Source of the DNA: Palsa-870 sp039935415
GTDB lineage: Bacteria > Chloroflexota > Dormibacteria > Dormibacterales > Dormibacteraceae
Direction: 5' to 3'
Assembly (NCBI GenBank): GCA_039935415.1
Contig: JBDTKH010000040.1
Coordinates: 21,288-85,287 of the forward strand
DNA: 64,000 nucleotides
A program made the position numbers and the translations under genes. Of this stretch, positions 26,407-34,670 are shown in pieces. The notes beneath the pieces are model-generated. The model was not told where the DNA came from. It made no database searches and saw only the letters and a program-made list of their open reading frames with translations. How positions within the stretch are numbered: the first letter of the stretch is position 1; each line of letters begins with the position of its first letter.

Positions 26407-27483
26407 TCAGGCGGTATTGGCGCCTGAGGGAATCTTCCTCAATCGATTGTTGTCATCGTCCGCGATGTAAACGTTGCCGGCACTGTCGATCGTCACGCCA
26501 CGCGGACCGTTCAATGTGGCTTTGGTTGCAGGCCCAGCATCGCCCGCGAAACCGTGTCCCCCTGTGCCGGCGATGACTACGAGCCGGCCATCTTTCTCGA
26601 GGCGCAGGATGCGGCTACCGTCGTACTCGGCGATATAGAGCCTGCCGCTAGCGTCGAGTGCTAGTCCATGAGGTCCCTTGAGACCTGAAGCGATCGTGGT
26701 GATGATGCCGTTTGGGCTCACGCTGCGAACCCGACCGCTTCCATAGTTGTCGATCAGCAGGTTGCCAGCACGATCGAACAAGAGCCGATTCGGCACATCC
26801 AACTGAGCCTGCGTTGCCGGCCCTCCGTCTCCTGCTGATCCTTCAACTCCGGTGCCGGCCACGGTCGTGATCACCCCTGCCCGATCCACCTTGCGGACCC
26901 GGTGGTTTCCTGCCTCGGCGATGAAGAGGCTACCTGCTCGATCGAATGTGAATCCTGCGGGCTCATCGAGCTCGGCCTCAATCGCCGGGCCGCCGTCACC
27001 TGAAAAGCCCACCGTCCCCGTGCCGGCAACGAGGCTCAATGAACCGGTGGGGTTCAATTTCCAGATCCGTGATCCCACCCGATCTGCGAGGAACAACGCA
27101 CCGGCGGGATCGAACTCGACCCAGGTCACCGCCCCAAGCGCGAAGGCCGGACCGCCGGCCACCGTGCTGATCACACCGTCGAGTCCAACTCGCCGCACCG
27201 CGCCGTTGAGGCGATCGGCAATGTACATCGCCCCGCCCTGGTCGAACGCGACCGCAGTCACGCCGCGGAAGCTGGCTGCGAGAGCCTGCCCACCGTCGCC
27301 TGTGTAACCGACGGCACCCGAGCCGGCAACCGTGTAGATGTATCCCTGGCGCTGCGAACCGCCGGCAGGTGAGCTTGCTGAAGGCTGACCCGGGGATGAC
27401 CCAGTGCAGCCGGCCAAGATCGCGACCAGCGCGGCTGTCGCGCCCACGCGAATCCGCTCAGACGGGCGGTCGGTGGTAGGCAT
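26407..27483 (-). CDS. NHL-repeat beta-propeller lipoprotein
   Basis: The 358-residue protein has a lipoprotein signal ending AILAGC and a short linker. About six NHL units follow, each with the pattern 'G.I.TVAGTG..G..GDGGPA..A.L..P.G...D..G.L.IAD..N.R.R', for example FSGDGGPAIEAELDEPAGFT. It should fold as a six-bladed propeller on the outer membrane face, a binding scaffold whose partner is unknown. It is the first complete gene inside the repeat-punctuated region. Confidence 0.85.
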   Translation of the reverse strand: MPTTDRPSERIRVGATAALVAILAGCTGSSPGQPSASSPAGGSQRQGYIYTVAGSGAVGYTGDGGQALAASFRGVTAVAFDQGGAMYIADRLNGAVRRVGLDGVISTVAGGPAFALGAVTWVEFDPAGALFLADRVGSRIWKLNPTGSLSLVAGTGTVGFSGDGGPAIEAELDEPAGFTFDRAGSLFIAEAGNHRVRKVDRAGVITTVAGTGVEGSAGDGGPATQAQLDVPNRLLFDRAGNLLIDNYGSGRVRSVSPNGIITTIASGLKGPHGLALDASGRLYIAEYDGSRILRLEKDGRLVVIAGTGGHGFAGDAGPATKATLNGPRGVTIDSAGNVYIADDDNNRLRKIPSGANTA

Positions 27484-28076
27484 GTCGGGTCTCAGGATTG
27501 CTCGATTCTGCGCTCCTTGAGCCGAACCGATGGCTAGCCCGAAAGCGCTTGGCTATGTGGTCAGCCACGGAGCCAACGGTTGGTCCGCAAGGGTTCGGGA
27601 AACGAAAGGCGGCAACGGGTATGCCATGGAATGATCGGAAATGATCGTGCCAAAAAACAATCATTGGCGACCTGGCAACCCGGGTGTTGGGAAGCGACCC
27701 GCCTGATCGAACCATGGTGCGCGGTATTCATCGCGTCAAATGGGTCGTCGGCCGCAGGATCCTTCCCAACCACAATTGTGCCGGTAGACAGAGCCCACGC
27801 CCGGCGTGTCGACGAGGATCATGCCGTGACAGCGGAGATCAACCCCCGATCCGTCACCACCGGCATCTGAGGAGCAACGACCATGGAAGTAACCACGCCC
27901 TCCGCCGAACAAATCGCTCGGAAAGAAGCACCGGTCGGCATCGATCAGCGGGCGGCCGATCCTGGGGCTCATCCCCATCTGACGACCAAAGGGGATGTTG
28001 TCGGTGATCCAGTCCCCGATGAAGGCCCGATAAGCAAGCCACGACGTGCTGCTCGGTGGGATCATTCGCTGAAGGT
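27484..28076. other. 593-base interval without a confident gene
   Basis: One minus-strand frame at 27736-28065 (109 codons, ATG start) reads in part SWLAYRAFIGDWITDNIPFG and IGRPLIDADRCFFPSDLFGG, which looks more protein-like than its shadows. It matches no family I can name and has no ribosome site I trust. Two ATGATCG direct repeats occur near 27631-27650. It may hold a decayed gene. Confidence 0.4.
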
Positions 28077-28520
28077 GTGAGCAGCGACGAGAGGCCGCCC
28101 TTCGATTCGTTCCTTGTCCGGTCGCTGGTCACCCTTGTCATTCCGCAGGGCTACACGCTATCGATCGCCGGCACCTTCGCGGTGGCGGTCCACCGGTACG
28201 GCTTCCCGGCCGATCCCGAAGCCTTGGGTTTCGTGGCTGCCGCGGTGGCGGCATTCGTCGCCCTGGCTGTGATCGCCCGGCGCGGCCTGAGCGGCAGCAT
28301 CGTCGCGCTGCCGACCGGGCTGCTTGCCCTGATCAACGTCGTCCCGGTGGTGGTGGTCCTCGCCGTCGCCGGCGTGATCGTTCTCGTCAAGTCCCCCTCG
28401 GTCGGATTCCTGCTGGCCGGGTTCATCGGCGCCGGCGGCTATGTGCTGCTCGTCTCGGGCTTCTTGTGGCTGATGGCGCTGGCAGATGCCGCACCCCGTG
28501 AGAAGTCCGAGACGACATGA
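28077..28520 (+). CDS. Four-helix membrane protein, unknown function
   Basis: Read from GTG 28077 (147 residues), the protein has four hydrophobic helices at about residues 20-38, 50-70, 85-105 and 112-135, with few polar residues between. I do not recognise the family. Codon use is like that of its GC-rich neighbours. Confidence 0.6.
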   Translation: MSSDERPPFDSFLVRSLVTLVIPQGYTLSIAGTFAVAVHRYGFPADPEALGFVAAAVAAFVALAVIARRGLSGSIVALPTGLLALINVVPVVVVLAVAGVIVLVKSPSVGFLLAGFIGAGGYVLLVSGFLWLMALADAAPREKSETT

Positions 28521-28631
28521 AGGATGGACCACAAATGCATATTCGGTCGGACAAGAAAGCGTTGAGGCTTTCAGAAAATGGGAACCGCGCTGTTGTCACC
28601 CCCGCCAACGAGCGGACGGTTCGAAAAATGC

Positions 28632-28653
28632 AGTCTGCGAAGTCGTGGGGTGC
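28632..28653 (+). repeat. Left terminal inverted repeat of the IS6-like element
   Basis: The 22 bases pair with 29461-29482 in inverted orientation with 20 of 22 matches, and lie 19 bases before the transposase start. Confidence 0.7.
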
Positions 28654-28671
28654 TCGCGGTAGGGTGTGGCG

Positions 28672-29407
28672 ATGGCCACCTGCCCGACCTGCCACCAGCC
28701 CGCCAATACGCGCGATGGTTTCGATCGCCGAGGCCGTCAACGCTTCGCCTGCCATCCCTGTCATCGGGACTTCACCGACGCCTCCAGCGGCGCCTTCTCG
28801 GGCTACCGTTGGCCGCCTGAGGTCATCGTCACCGCGGTCCGTTGGTACCTGAGCTACCCGTCGTCGGCTTGGCCGCCGCTGGTACATCGACGAGGTCTTC
28901 CTCTTCCGTGGCACCGTCAAGCGGCACCTCTACCGCGCCGTCGATGAGCACGGCCAGGTGGTCGACGTACTGCTTTGTGAAGGGCGGGACCTGGCCTCAG
29001 CCCAGGCATTCTTCCGGCGCGCCCGGGCGACCGCCGAGAACCCGCCGGCGGCCATCGTCACCGATCACCATCAACCCTACGTCAGGGCAGCCCAGCAGAG
29101 CTTCCCCGGCTCGCGGCACATTCGGACCGGCCTCCATCGTCTGACCGGCGAGACCACCAAACCGATCGAGCACAGCCACACCGCGACCCGCGATCGACTT
29201 CGAGCCTCACGAGGTCTTAAGACCACGGCGACCGGTCAGCGATTCCACGAAGGGTTCGAGGCGGTGTGGGCCCTGCGACGAGGGGATGTCGCTTTGCGCT
29301 GTCTGGTGCCTGACTACCGACCCCAGTTGGCCACTCGCGGCGACCATGCGCGCGCCGTCGCCGCTGCCATGGGCACCCTGGCAGCAGGGCTGAACAAGGC
29401 CGCCTGA
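28672..29407 (+). pseudogene. IS6-like DDE transposase, internal deletion plus frameshift
   Basis: The first frame gives an N-terminal zinc ribbon (CPTCHQPANTRDGF ... FACHPCHRDFT) and the start of the helix-turn-helix (PPEVIVTAVRWYLSYPSS). Near 28858-28870 the reading shifts to another frame that carries the catalytic core: RRWYIDEVFLFRG (first D), AAIVTDHHQPYVRA (second D) and KPIEHSHTATRDRLRA (E). About 35 residues expected between the HTH and the first catalytic Asp are missing. The catalytic triad survives but no single frame encodes the enzyme. Confidence 0.75.
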
Positions 29408-29460
29408 CGGTGGACCCGCGGTCGGTCATCGCGCCTTTAATCTGCCTCAGTCACACGTGG

Positions 29461-29482
29461 GCACCGCACAACTTCGCAGACT
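29461..29482 (-). repeat. Right terminal inverted repeat of the IS6-like element
   Basis: It is the inverted partner of 28632-28653 with two mismatches and lies 54 bases after the transposase stop. Confidence 0.7.
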
Positions 29483-29493
29483 CCTGATGGACG

Positions 29494-30498
29494 CTAATGA
29501 CGAAGGAGCCTCTCTGCCTCCTCCGCCAGCTCAGCGATGATTTCCGCGGCGGGTTGGACGCGTTTCACATCTCCCACAGACTGACCGGCATAGCAAGCCA
29601 TCGCTTCGATATGGCCGTGAAAGCCCTTGAACGGCGGGATTCCCCGGAACCGGGCGATCTGCTCGCGCTCGCCCCTGTATTCGATCTCCGCCACGTACTG
29701 GCCCTGGAATGCGGTGGCAGCCTCGATCGCCTGTCTCAGGACGCCGTGGGTCGAGGGGCAGAGCGGGCAGTCGACGTGGAACTTGCCGGTTCGAACGCTG
29801 TCCTCGGCGCGAGCAGCGATAACGGCGCTCACATAGTCGGGGTGAGCGTTCGATTCTTCCGCGGCGATGAAACGGGTTCCCATTCGAGCCCCTGCAGCAC
29901 CAGCGGCCAACACAGCGGCAATGCTGCGGCCGCTGCCGATACCACCTGCCGCGAGCACCGGAACCGAGACTGCGTCGAGAACGGAGCTCAGCAGCGGTAG
30001 CAAGCCAAGCGTGCCCCTGATGTGGCCGCCGGCCTCGATGCCCTGGGCGATGATGAAATCGCAGCCGACATCCTGAGCGGCAATCGCTTCGGCAGTCGAA
30101 CCGACCTGCCATGATGCAAGCGCACCGGCGTCATGCGCGATGCGAATCAACACCGGATCCGGATCGCCCCAGAAGAAGTCGACAACCCTGGCCCTGTGAG
30201 CCACCATCTCGAGGACCTCTCTGTCGAGGTACGGGATTAGCAGATTGACTCCGAATGGTTTGGAGGTCAAAGACGATAGGTGGTCCAGCCGCAGCTTCGC
30301 GTCCTCCACTTCAATGCCGGCGAAGGTGAGCTGCCCCAGGCCCCCGGCGTTAGATACAGCCGCGGCGAGCTTGGGCGAGAGAAGACTGCCCATCCCGGCC
30401 AGCTGGATCGGGACAGTGCAGCCGACCAGCCGTGTGAAAGCGGTCTCCAGCACCCCTAACTCTGTCGAAGCATTTTGATCCAATCTAGCGATTCCCAC
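29494..30498 (-). CDS. Nitronate monooxygenase (2-nitropropane dioxygenase family)
   Basis: The 334-residue FMN barrel protein shows the family path: VPIQLAGMGSLLSPKLAAAVSNAGGLGQL, KPFGVNLLIP, VVDFFWGDPDPVLI, the FMN-phosphate region CDFIIAQGIEAGGHIRG with the catalytic His, VPVLAAGGIGSGRSIAAVLAAGAAGARMGTRF, and a C-terminal cysteine helix. It oxidises alkyl nitronates, detoxifying propionate-3-nitronate-like compounds, using FMN and oxygen. It sits between the insertion sequence and a tRNA-like repeat. Confidence 0.88.
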   Translation of the reverse strand: MGIARLDQNASTELGVLETAFTRLVGCTVPIQLAGMGSLLSPKLAAAVSNAGGLGQLTFAGIEVEDAKLRLDHLSSLTSKPFGVNLLIPYLDREVLEMVAHRARVVDFFWGDPDPVLIRIAHDAGALASWQVGSTAEAIAAQDVGCDFIIAQGIEAGGHIRGTLGLLPLLSSVLDAVSVPVLAAGGIGSGRSIAAVLAAGAAGARMGTRFIAAEESNAHPDYVSAVIAARAEDSVRTGKFHVDCPLCPSTHGVLRQAIEAATAFQGQYVAEIEYRGEREQIARFRGIPPFKGFHGHIEAMACYAGQSVGDVKRVQPAAEIIAELAEEAERLLRH

Positions 30499-30506
30499 CC
30501 ACGCCC

Positions 30507-30557
30507 GTTCGCGTCATATCCGGAACGTGGTGGGCCGTAGTTTCCGTAACGCGAACC
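30507..30557 (-). repeat. tRNA-3'-end-like repeat with both inverted arms
   Basis: The left arm GTTCGCGT (30507) and right arm ACGCGAACC (ending 30557) flank the core GTGGTGGGCCG. On the minus strand the right half reads like a T-arm followed by GGCCCACC. It separates the nitronate monooxygenase from the lipoprotein gene. Confidence 0.6.
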
Positions 30558-30645
30558 AACCTTGCATCGTGGGAAGTGCGATCTCGTTGGCCTAACGGCC
30601 ATGCACAGCAAGCCCGCCGGCTTGCAACCGTTGTATCTGCAGGCG

Positions 30646-31386
30646 ATGTCTGCGGCCCGCAGTGTGACGCACTTCGTGGCTCTGGTCAGCCTGGCCGCCG
30701 GCTTGGCTGGTTGCGGAGAAGTGGTCGGCTACCGGGCCGCGGTCCGGCCAGCTCATACGCAGTCCTTCCCGACTGAACCCGCCTCACCGCTTCCTGCCGG
30801 GGTCGATGCCATGACTGGACTGCAGCAGAGGCCGATGAGGCCGCCCACCCTGGCACCAAATGCGTCCCAGCCGCTACGTTCAGCGCCAGCGGGGTGTGCC
30901 AGTACAGCTCCATGTGAGACCTGTACGGCTTCCTCGATGGCTGATTTAGGCTCGCTGGCGCCGAACTACGGAGCCGGGGTCGGACCCGCCTACCTGTCGG
31001 GCCAGGACAGCTGGTACTCCGGGCACGCACCGATGCCTGCCTTGAGCGGGCAGGTGACCATCCTCATGGTGGACTCCCAATATTCCGGACCCCTGCTGGT
31101 GCGGGCGTTTCAGTTGGGGGGTAACGGGAAATCGACGGTCACTCTCGGGGATTTTCCCTCGCCTGATCTGATTAAGCAGGAGCCCCGGGTGGCCGTGGTT
31201 CCCGCACTCCACACGACGGGAGGCGGCTTGTATTTGGGCGCGGTGGCCCCGACTTCTTTCTGGAGAGCCTGGTACGGATTGCTCAGCACCGACAGCCCTG
31301 GATGCTTTGGGCTTCAGGTGGACGGAGACGTGTTCACCGAGTTCATCCTGTTCGTGGTCAACTCAGGAACATCGCCAGGCGGCTGA
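30646..31386 (+). CDS. Lipoprotein of unknown function
   Basis: Taken from ATG 30646 (246 residues), the protein has a lipoprotein signal ending SLAAGLAGCGEV. A long Pro/Ala-rich, Cys-containing linker includes CASTAPCETC. The beta-rich C-terminal domain contains GQVTILMVDSQYSGPLLVRAF and ends FTEFILFVVNSG. I do not recognise the domain. ATG 30601 is an alternative start that would add 15 residues before the signal. It is flanked on both sides by tRNA-like repeats. Confidence 0.65.
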   Translation: MSAARSVTHFVALVSLAAGLAGCGEVVGYRAAVRPAHTQSFPTEPASPLPAGVDAMTGLQQRPMRPPTLAPNASQPLRSAPAGCASTAPCETCTASSMADLGSLAPNYGAGVGPAYLSGQDSWYSGHAPMPALSGQVTILMVDSQYSGPLLVRAFQLGGNGKSTVTLGDFPSPDLIKQEPRVAVVPALHTTGGGLYLGAVAPTSFWRAWYGLLSTDSPGCFGLQVDGDVFTEFILFVVNSGTSPGG

Positions 31387-31569
31387 GCCGCAGCGTCTCC
31401 CTTCAGCCTCGCGGCCGGCGCGGACCAGGTTGAAGGTGTGTCAGTGCTAGGAGCCCCGTCGCTGCGGTGCCGTCCTCCTCGACCTCATCTCGTGGAAGCT
31501 GTCTGTCCATGGTGGGCCGAAGCTCATATAACGCGAACCGCCGCATCACAGTTGTCGGTGCTCTGATTG
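31387..31569. other. Short non-coding interval holding a repeat copy
   Basis: Apart from the tRNA-like repeat at 31510-31540 I see no gene or clear regulatory site in these 183 bases. Confidence 0.4.
31510..31540 (-). repeat. tRNA-3'-end-like repeat, right half only
   Basis: The core TGGTGGGCCGAAGCT and the arm ATATAACGCGAACC are present; the left arm seen at 33303 is absent. Same orientation as the other copies. Confidence 0.6.
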
Positions 31570-32184
31570 TTATTCAGTAGTGCCCGCGAGTCCGGTCCGG
31601 CCGCGGGGACCCCATCCTGGCCGGAGCGGCGGAAGGTCGGCGAGCTCCGGATCGGGCGGGCGCTGAGTCTCGCCGTCGTCAGCGCTCCATGCCCTTTCGT
31701 ACTGGTCAGGGATTGTGCCCCAACCGAATTACGGGAGTGGATCGTCGGGAACAATGCCGAGAGATTCAAGCGGATCGATAGGCGACTTGCCCACGGAGCA
31801 CAGGTGTGCCCAATCGTCGCCGAAGTCGAAAACATAGATGAACTGATCACCAGGCTTTAGGCGAGACAGTTTCAGAACTTGTTCGTCCAATACGGGTTCT
31901 TCGCTGTCCCACTCGGGATCCGGAGTTCCGATGCGGGTGCCGTCGCGAAGCTCGAACTCATGCGCATGTGCTCGGTCCCATCGCGCAAACGCATCATCAA
32001 TCGCAGTGGCAAGCTGGGCGAATGAATGGTTGGCGGTTGCGGCAAAAAGGCGACCAGGTCGCGGCCAAAGATGCTCACCTCGGCCTTCGATCAGCTCGAC
32101 CTGAACGGAGAGCCACCTACCAGACTTCGAACGAGGCTCCTGCCGTGTCCGACGTCGGGGCTTCGCGCCGACACGTCCCTTCAC
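31570..32184 (-). pseudogene. Plasmid pRiA4b ORF-3-like protein interrupted by an in-frame TAA
   Basis: The upstream part (GTG 32184 to the stop at 31729-31731) carries the hallmark FAQLATAIDDAFARWD, HAHEFEL, and DQFIYVFDFGDDWAH of the pRiA4b ORF-3/IS1096 TnpR-like domain, and stops after DDPLP. The same frame continues after the TAA with FGWGTIPDQYERAW, the normal continuation, to a second stop at 31570-31572. The stop therefore replaces the expected Tyr/Trp-type codon by a point change. GTG 32184 overlaps the stop of the upstream gene as GTGA. Function of the family is unknown. Confidence 0.7.
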
Positions 32185-32495
32185 CTCCGCGTTCGCTCGG
32201 CGGCCTGCCACCAGTCTGGCGTCTCGCCTCGTTCCTGCCACAGCTCCAGAGTTCGAACGGCGATTCCGACGTGCACACCGGACACCGCGCAGAACTTCCA
32301 GAGCTCCCTCGCTGCCACCTGGTAGCGGTGCACGAGTTCATCCAACTCAAAAGCATCGATCTCACTGGAGTCGTACCGCGCAAAGCCTTGACGCACACGT
32401 TCGAGAAGCTCAGCCAGCTTCGCCTCGTGATACGCGACGAGCGTGGCCTGGTCAGCCCGCCGCTTGGCTTTTTCGTTGGTCGGCTCGCCGGCCAT
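32181..32495 (-). CDS. Hypothetical helical protein (104 aa) upstream of the pRiA4b-like gene
   Basis: A highly charged, mostly helical protein: KAKRRADQATLVAYHEAKLA and ELLERVRQGFARYDSSE, then VHRYQVAARELWKFC and a Trp-rich tail (ETPDWWQAAERTRR). I do not recognise it. Its stop overlaps the next gene by four bases, so the two were likely co-expressed. Confidence 0.6.
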   Translation of the reverse strand: MAGEPTNEKAKRRADQATLVAYHEAKLAELLERVRQGFARYDSSEIDAFELDELVHRYQVAARELWKFCAVSGVHVGIAVRTLELWQERGETPDWWQAAERTRR

Positions 32496-32600
32496 TAGCT
32501 GGATACTCTCAATGCGACCGTTCCCACTAGGTTGAGTTGCTCAATTTCTCTGAGCCGTGTGGAGCAACCTGTCACTCCCGACAGCAATCTGTCCCCCCCA

Positions 32601-32621
32601 TTGTAGCACCTGTGCTACAAT
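32601..32621 (+). promoter_or_regulatory. Palindromic operator and -10 element of the toxin-antitoxin pair
   Basis: A perfect palindrome, TTGTAGCAC and GTGCTACAA around CT, ends seven bases before the antitoxin GTG. Its right arm contains TACAAT, a good -10 hexamer (32616-32621), so transcription would begin at or next to the start codon, giving a leaderless mRNA. Antitoxin-toxin complexes autoregulate by binding such palindromes. Confidence 0.65.
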
Positions 32622-32627
32622 GACCAC

Positions 32628-32882
32628 GTGACCCGGGAGATCACGCAGCGCGAGCTTCGCAATGAGAGCGGAGAGATCATGCGTGGCCTCGATCGCGGAG
32701 AGTCCTTCATCGTCACCCGAAACGGGGTTGCAGTTGGTGAACTCGCGCCCCTTGGCCGACGGAGATTCGTATCGAGCGAAGTGGTCATCGGTGCATTGGC
32801 TCGTGCGCCCCGAATTGATCCAGGGCGGTTTCGCGGAGACCTCGATAGGCTGATTGACCAGAACCCGAGACCTCGTGGCTAA
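32628..32882 (+). CDS. Type II antitoxin, Phd/YefM-VapB type
   Basis: The 84-residue protein begins REITQRELRNESGEIMRGLDRGESFIVTRNGVAVGELAPL, the N-terminal DNA-binding fold of Phd/YefM antitoxins, followed by a variable toxin-neutralising tail. It overlaps the PIN toxin by eight bases and has a palindromic operator directly upstream. Confidence 0.85.
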   Translation: MTREITQRELRNESGEIMRGLDRGESFIVTRNGVAVGELAPLGRRRFVSSEVVIGALARAPRIDPGRFRGDLDRLIDQNPRPRG

Positions 32883-33285
32883 GCCTCGCCATGCGAGAGG
32901 TCTCGTAGATACGTCTGCTGTAATCGACCCGCCCGAGATTTCCGCCCTGCCGACCGAGATCTCCATTTCAACAATTACGCTGGCAGAACTCGCTGCCGGG
33001 ACTCACGCCACCGATGATGTTATCGAGCGAGCAGCGCGGCAGGATCGGCTGCAGCGCCTCGAAGCAACGTTTGAGGCCATACCTTTCGATGCGGCGGCGG
33101 CCCGAGCCTACGGTCGCCTGGTCGCGGCCGTAGCCTCAATTGGGCGCAAGGCGCGAGGGAAACGAGCACTCGACCTTTTGATCGCCGCGACGGCCGCAGC
33201 CGAAGGACTTCCGCTGTACACGCGCAATCCGAGCGATTTCACGGGGCTAGAGGATGTCGTCGAAATCGTCGCGATTTCCAGCTGA
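32875..33285 (+). CDS. vapC: PIN-domain toxin (VapC-like ribonuclease)
   Basis: Taken from GTG 32875 (136 residues; TTG 32854 is the alternative). The PIN motifs are visible: ARGLVDTSAVID (first Asp), ITLAELAAG (Glu), RALDLLIAATAAAEGLPLYT (Asp) and NPSDF. These acidic residues coordinate Mg/Mn in VapC endoribonucleases, which usually cut tRNA or rRNA. It partners with the overlapping antitoxin. Confidence 0.85.
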   Translation: MAKPRHARGLVDTSAVIDPPEISALPTEISISTITLAELAAGTHATDDVIERAARQDRLQRLEATFEAIPFDAAAARAYGRLVAAVASIGRKARGKRALDLLIAATAAAEGLPLYTRNPSDFTGLEDVVEIVAISS

Positions 33286-33302
33286 CGCCGCTATACATGC
33301 CC

Positions 33303-33362
33303 GGTTCGCGTTATGTCAGGAGTCGTCGAGCTTGGTGGGCCGAAGCTTATATAACGCGAACC
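33303..33362 (-). repeat. tRNA-3'-end-like repeat with perfect 12-base inverted arms
   Basis: The arms GGTTCGCGTTAT (33303-33314) and ATAACGCGAACC (33351-33362) are perfectly complementary and enclose the shared core TGGTGGGCCGAAGCTT. This is the most complete copy of the element. It follows the toxin gene. Confidence 0.65.
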
Positions 33363-33371
33363 AGGTCGAGG

Positions 33372-34040
33372 TTAGAGGCTCGGCGATCCGCTTGACGTAG
33401 ACGAGCGCAGCTCCACCATATCGCGGCCGCTGCCACCCTCCGAGCGCTCCGGATCAAGTGCTCGCAACTGCCTTCCAGAAAATTCGCATGTAGCCTTGTG
33501 CACGAGAGTCAGCCTGAACGGGCGGATCGGAACGCTCGCTCGATCAGGCGCGATCCCCGGGAAGATTACCTGATGCCTGCACACCACAGGCAACAAGCGC
33601 TTCCCAAACGGCACGAAGGTAACGCCCAGGTGGCAACGAGGACAGTAGGATCTCCTGTCGCTCCGTCGGGTTGTCGATCGCCGGGATCATGAGGACGATG
33701 CAGTCACGCTTTATCCGATACGGTAGAAACCCCCAGCGGCCTAGGCCCATGGTCATCCGGGCGTCCTTTGCCCAGCAAAACCATTCTTCGGATAGAAACG
33801 CCCGCCGGGAAACGGGTAGGAGAGCTCAAAGGAGTGCTCACGCACGACCAGACGCATTCCCTTGGCGTTGCCGCGTCCCCACCAGCCACGACCCCACTGC
33901 GGACTGATTGGAGTCCGGTAGACGACCGCTTCCTTCTTCACCGCCTCTCGCACAGAAGCTAGACGCGCGCGATCCTGAAGAATCCTGAACTCAACCACGG
34001 TGATGCCCACCACAGCGGTTCCCAAGAGAACCCACTGCAT
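33372..34040 (-). pseudogene. Broken small membrane/zinc-ribbon-like gene in two or three frames
   Basis: Three consecutive minus-strand pieces look like one protein. The first (34040-33753, 95 codons) has an N-terminal membrane helix MQWVLLGTAVVGITVVEF and ends FELSYPFPGGRFYPKNGF. The second (33756-33544) overlaps it as ATGA and reads YRIKRDCIVLMIPAIDNPTE. The third (to 33372) reads YCPRCHLGVTFVPFGKRLLP with a CxxC pair. Two frameshifts would explain the layout. Alternatively the first two are separate coupled genes. The family is not recognised. Confidence 0.42.
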
Positions 34041-34253
34041 TTCCGAAATCCTATGCAATCCGGTAGCGCACGCACCCACCGGCGCTTCCGATCGCGGTCG
34101 TCGCGCCGTCGAAACTGCCGCAATCTCAAAGCCGGCGGGCGGGATGGGGTTGAATTTCGGCGGGCAGTGCTCGGAGGTACTGGCGAGGGTTACCAGCAAG
34201 CCCTCGAAAAGCACGCCGTCCCATCTTCCAGAGACTGACGATATGGTTACGTC
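34041..34253. other. Non-coding interval
   Basis: I see no gene or regulatory structure in these 213 bases. Confidence 0.35.
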
Positions 34254-34670
34254 GTGACGCGGCACCGGCTTCGTTTTGCGGGCACCGTCATCCTCATCCT
34301 GGCGGAGTGCTTGTTCTTTCTCTACCTCGTTGCGTTCGGCTGGGCTTTCCGGGGACTGATGCTGAACCCAGGCGACCCGGAGATCGCGATCAGGACGCGC
34401 ACGGTGGGCGTGAATGCGGTCTGGCTGGCGCTGAATGTGATCGGCGGGGCCGCGTACATCTACCGACGAGATGGCTTCGGACGCAACGCGATCTTCGTCG
34501 TGCTGGCCATCGACATCCTCAACGCGCTGTTTGCCGCGGCGGCGTTCATCGCGGTCCGCAACGATCCGGGCACTGCAATCGGCTGGATCCTCGAGGCGTT
34601 GGTGCCGGCGGCTGCTTTGGTCCTGGTCTGGCAGCAGGGCCGTAAGGCGCCCGTCTCTACTGGTGGATGA
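34254..34670 (+). CDS. Four-helix membrane protein, unknown function
   Basis: The 138-residue protein (GTG 34254) has four hydrophobic helices, at about residues 8-33, 48-68, 76-98 and 105-125, with short charged loops. It is likely an inner-membrane protein; the family is unknown. Its 3' end overlaps the converging giant secreted-protein gene by 14 bases. Confidence 0.6.
   Translation: MTRHRLRFAGTVILILAECLFFLYLVAFGWAFRGLMLNPGDPEIAIRTRTVGVNAVWLALNVIGGAAYIYRRDGFGRNAIFVVLAIDILNALFAAAAFIAVRNDPGTAIGWILEALVPAAALVLVWQQGRKAPVSTGG

Larger units (their letters stand above)
28630..29484 (+). mobile_element. IS6-family-like insertion sequence with 22-base terminal inverted repeats, transposase decayed
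   Basis: Terminal inverted repeats lie at 28632-28653 and 29461-29482: AGTCTGCGAAGT then CGTGGGGTGC on the left, and the same with two mismatches on the right. They enclose a single DDE transposase remnant. The size (about 855 bases) and the zinc-ribbon-plus-DDE layout fit the IS6 group. I see no target duplication in the flanking bases. The element lies inside the tRNA-repeat region, between a membrane protein and nitronate monooxygenase. Confidence 0.72.

Noticed and set aside
27883..28080. A 65-codon plus-strand gene
   Set aside because: It is polar and irregular, with no family or ribosome site, and the minus-strand frame in the same place looks more protein-like.
31567..31860. A 97-codon plus-strand gene
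   Set aside because: It is antisense to the pRiA4b-like gene, whose motifs are clear.
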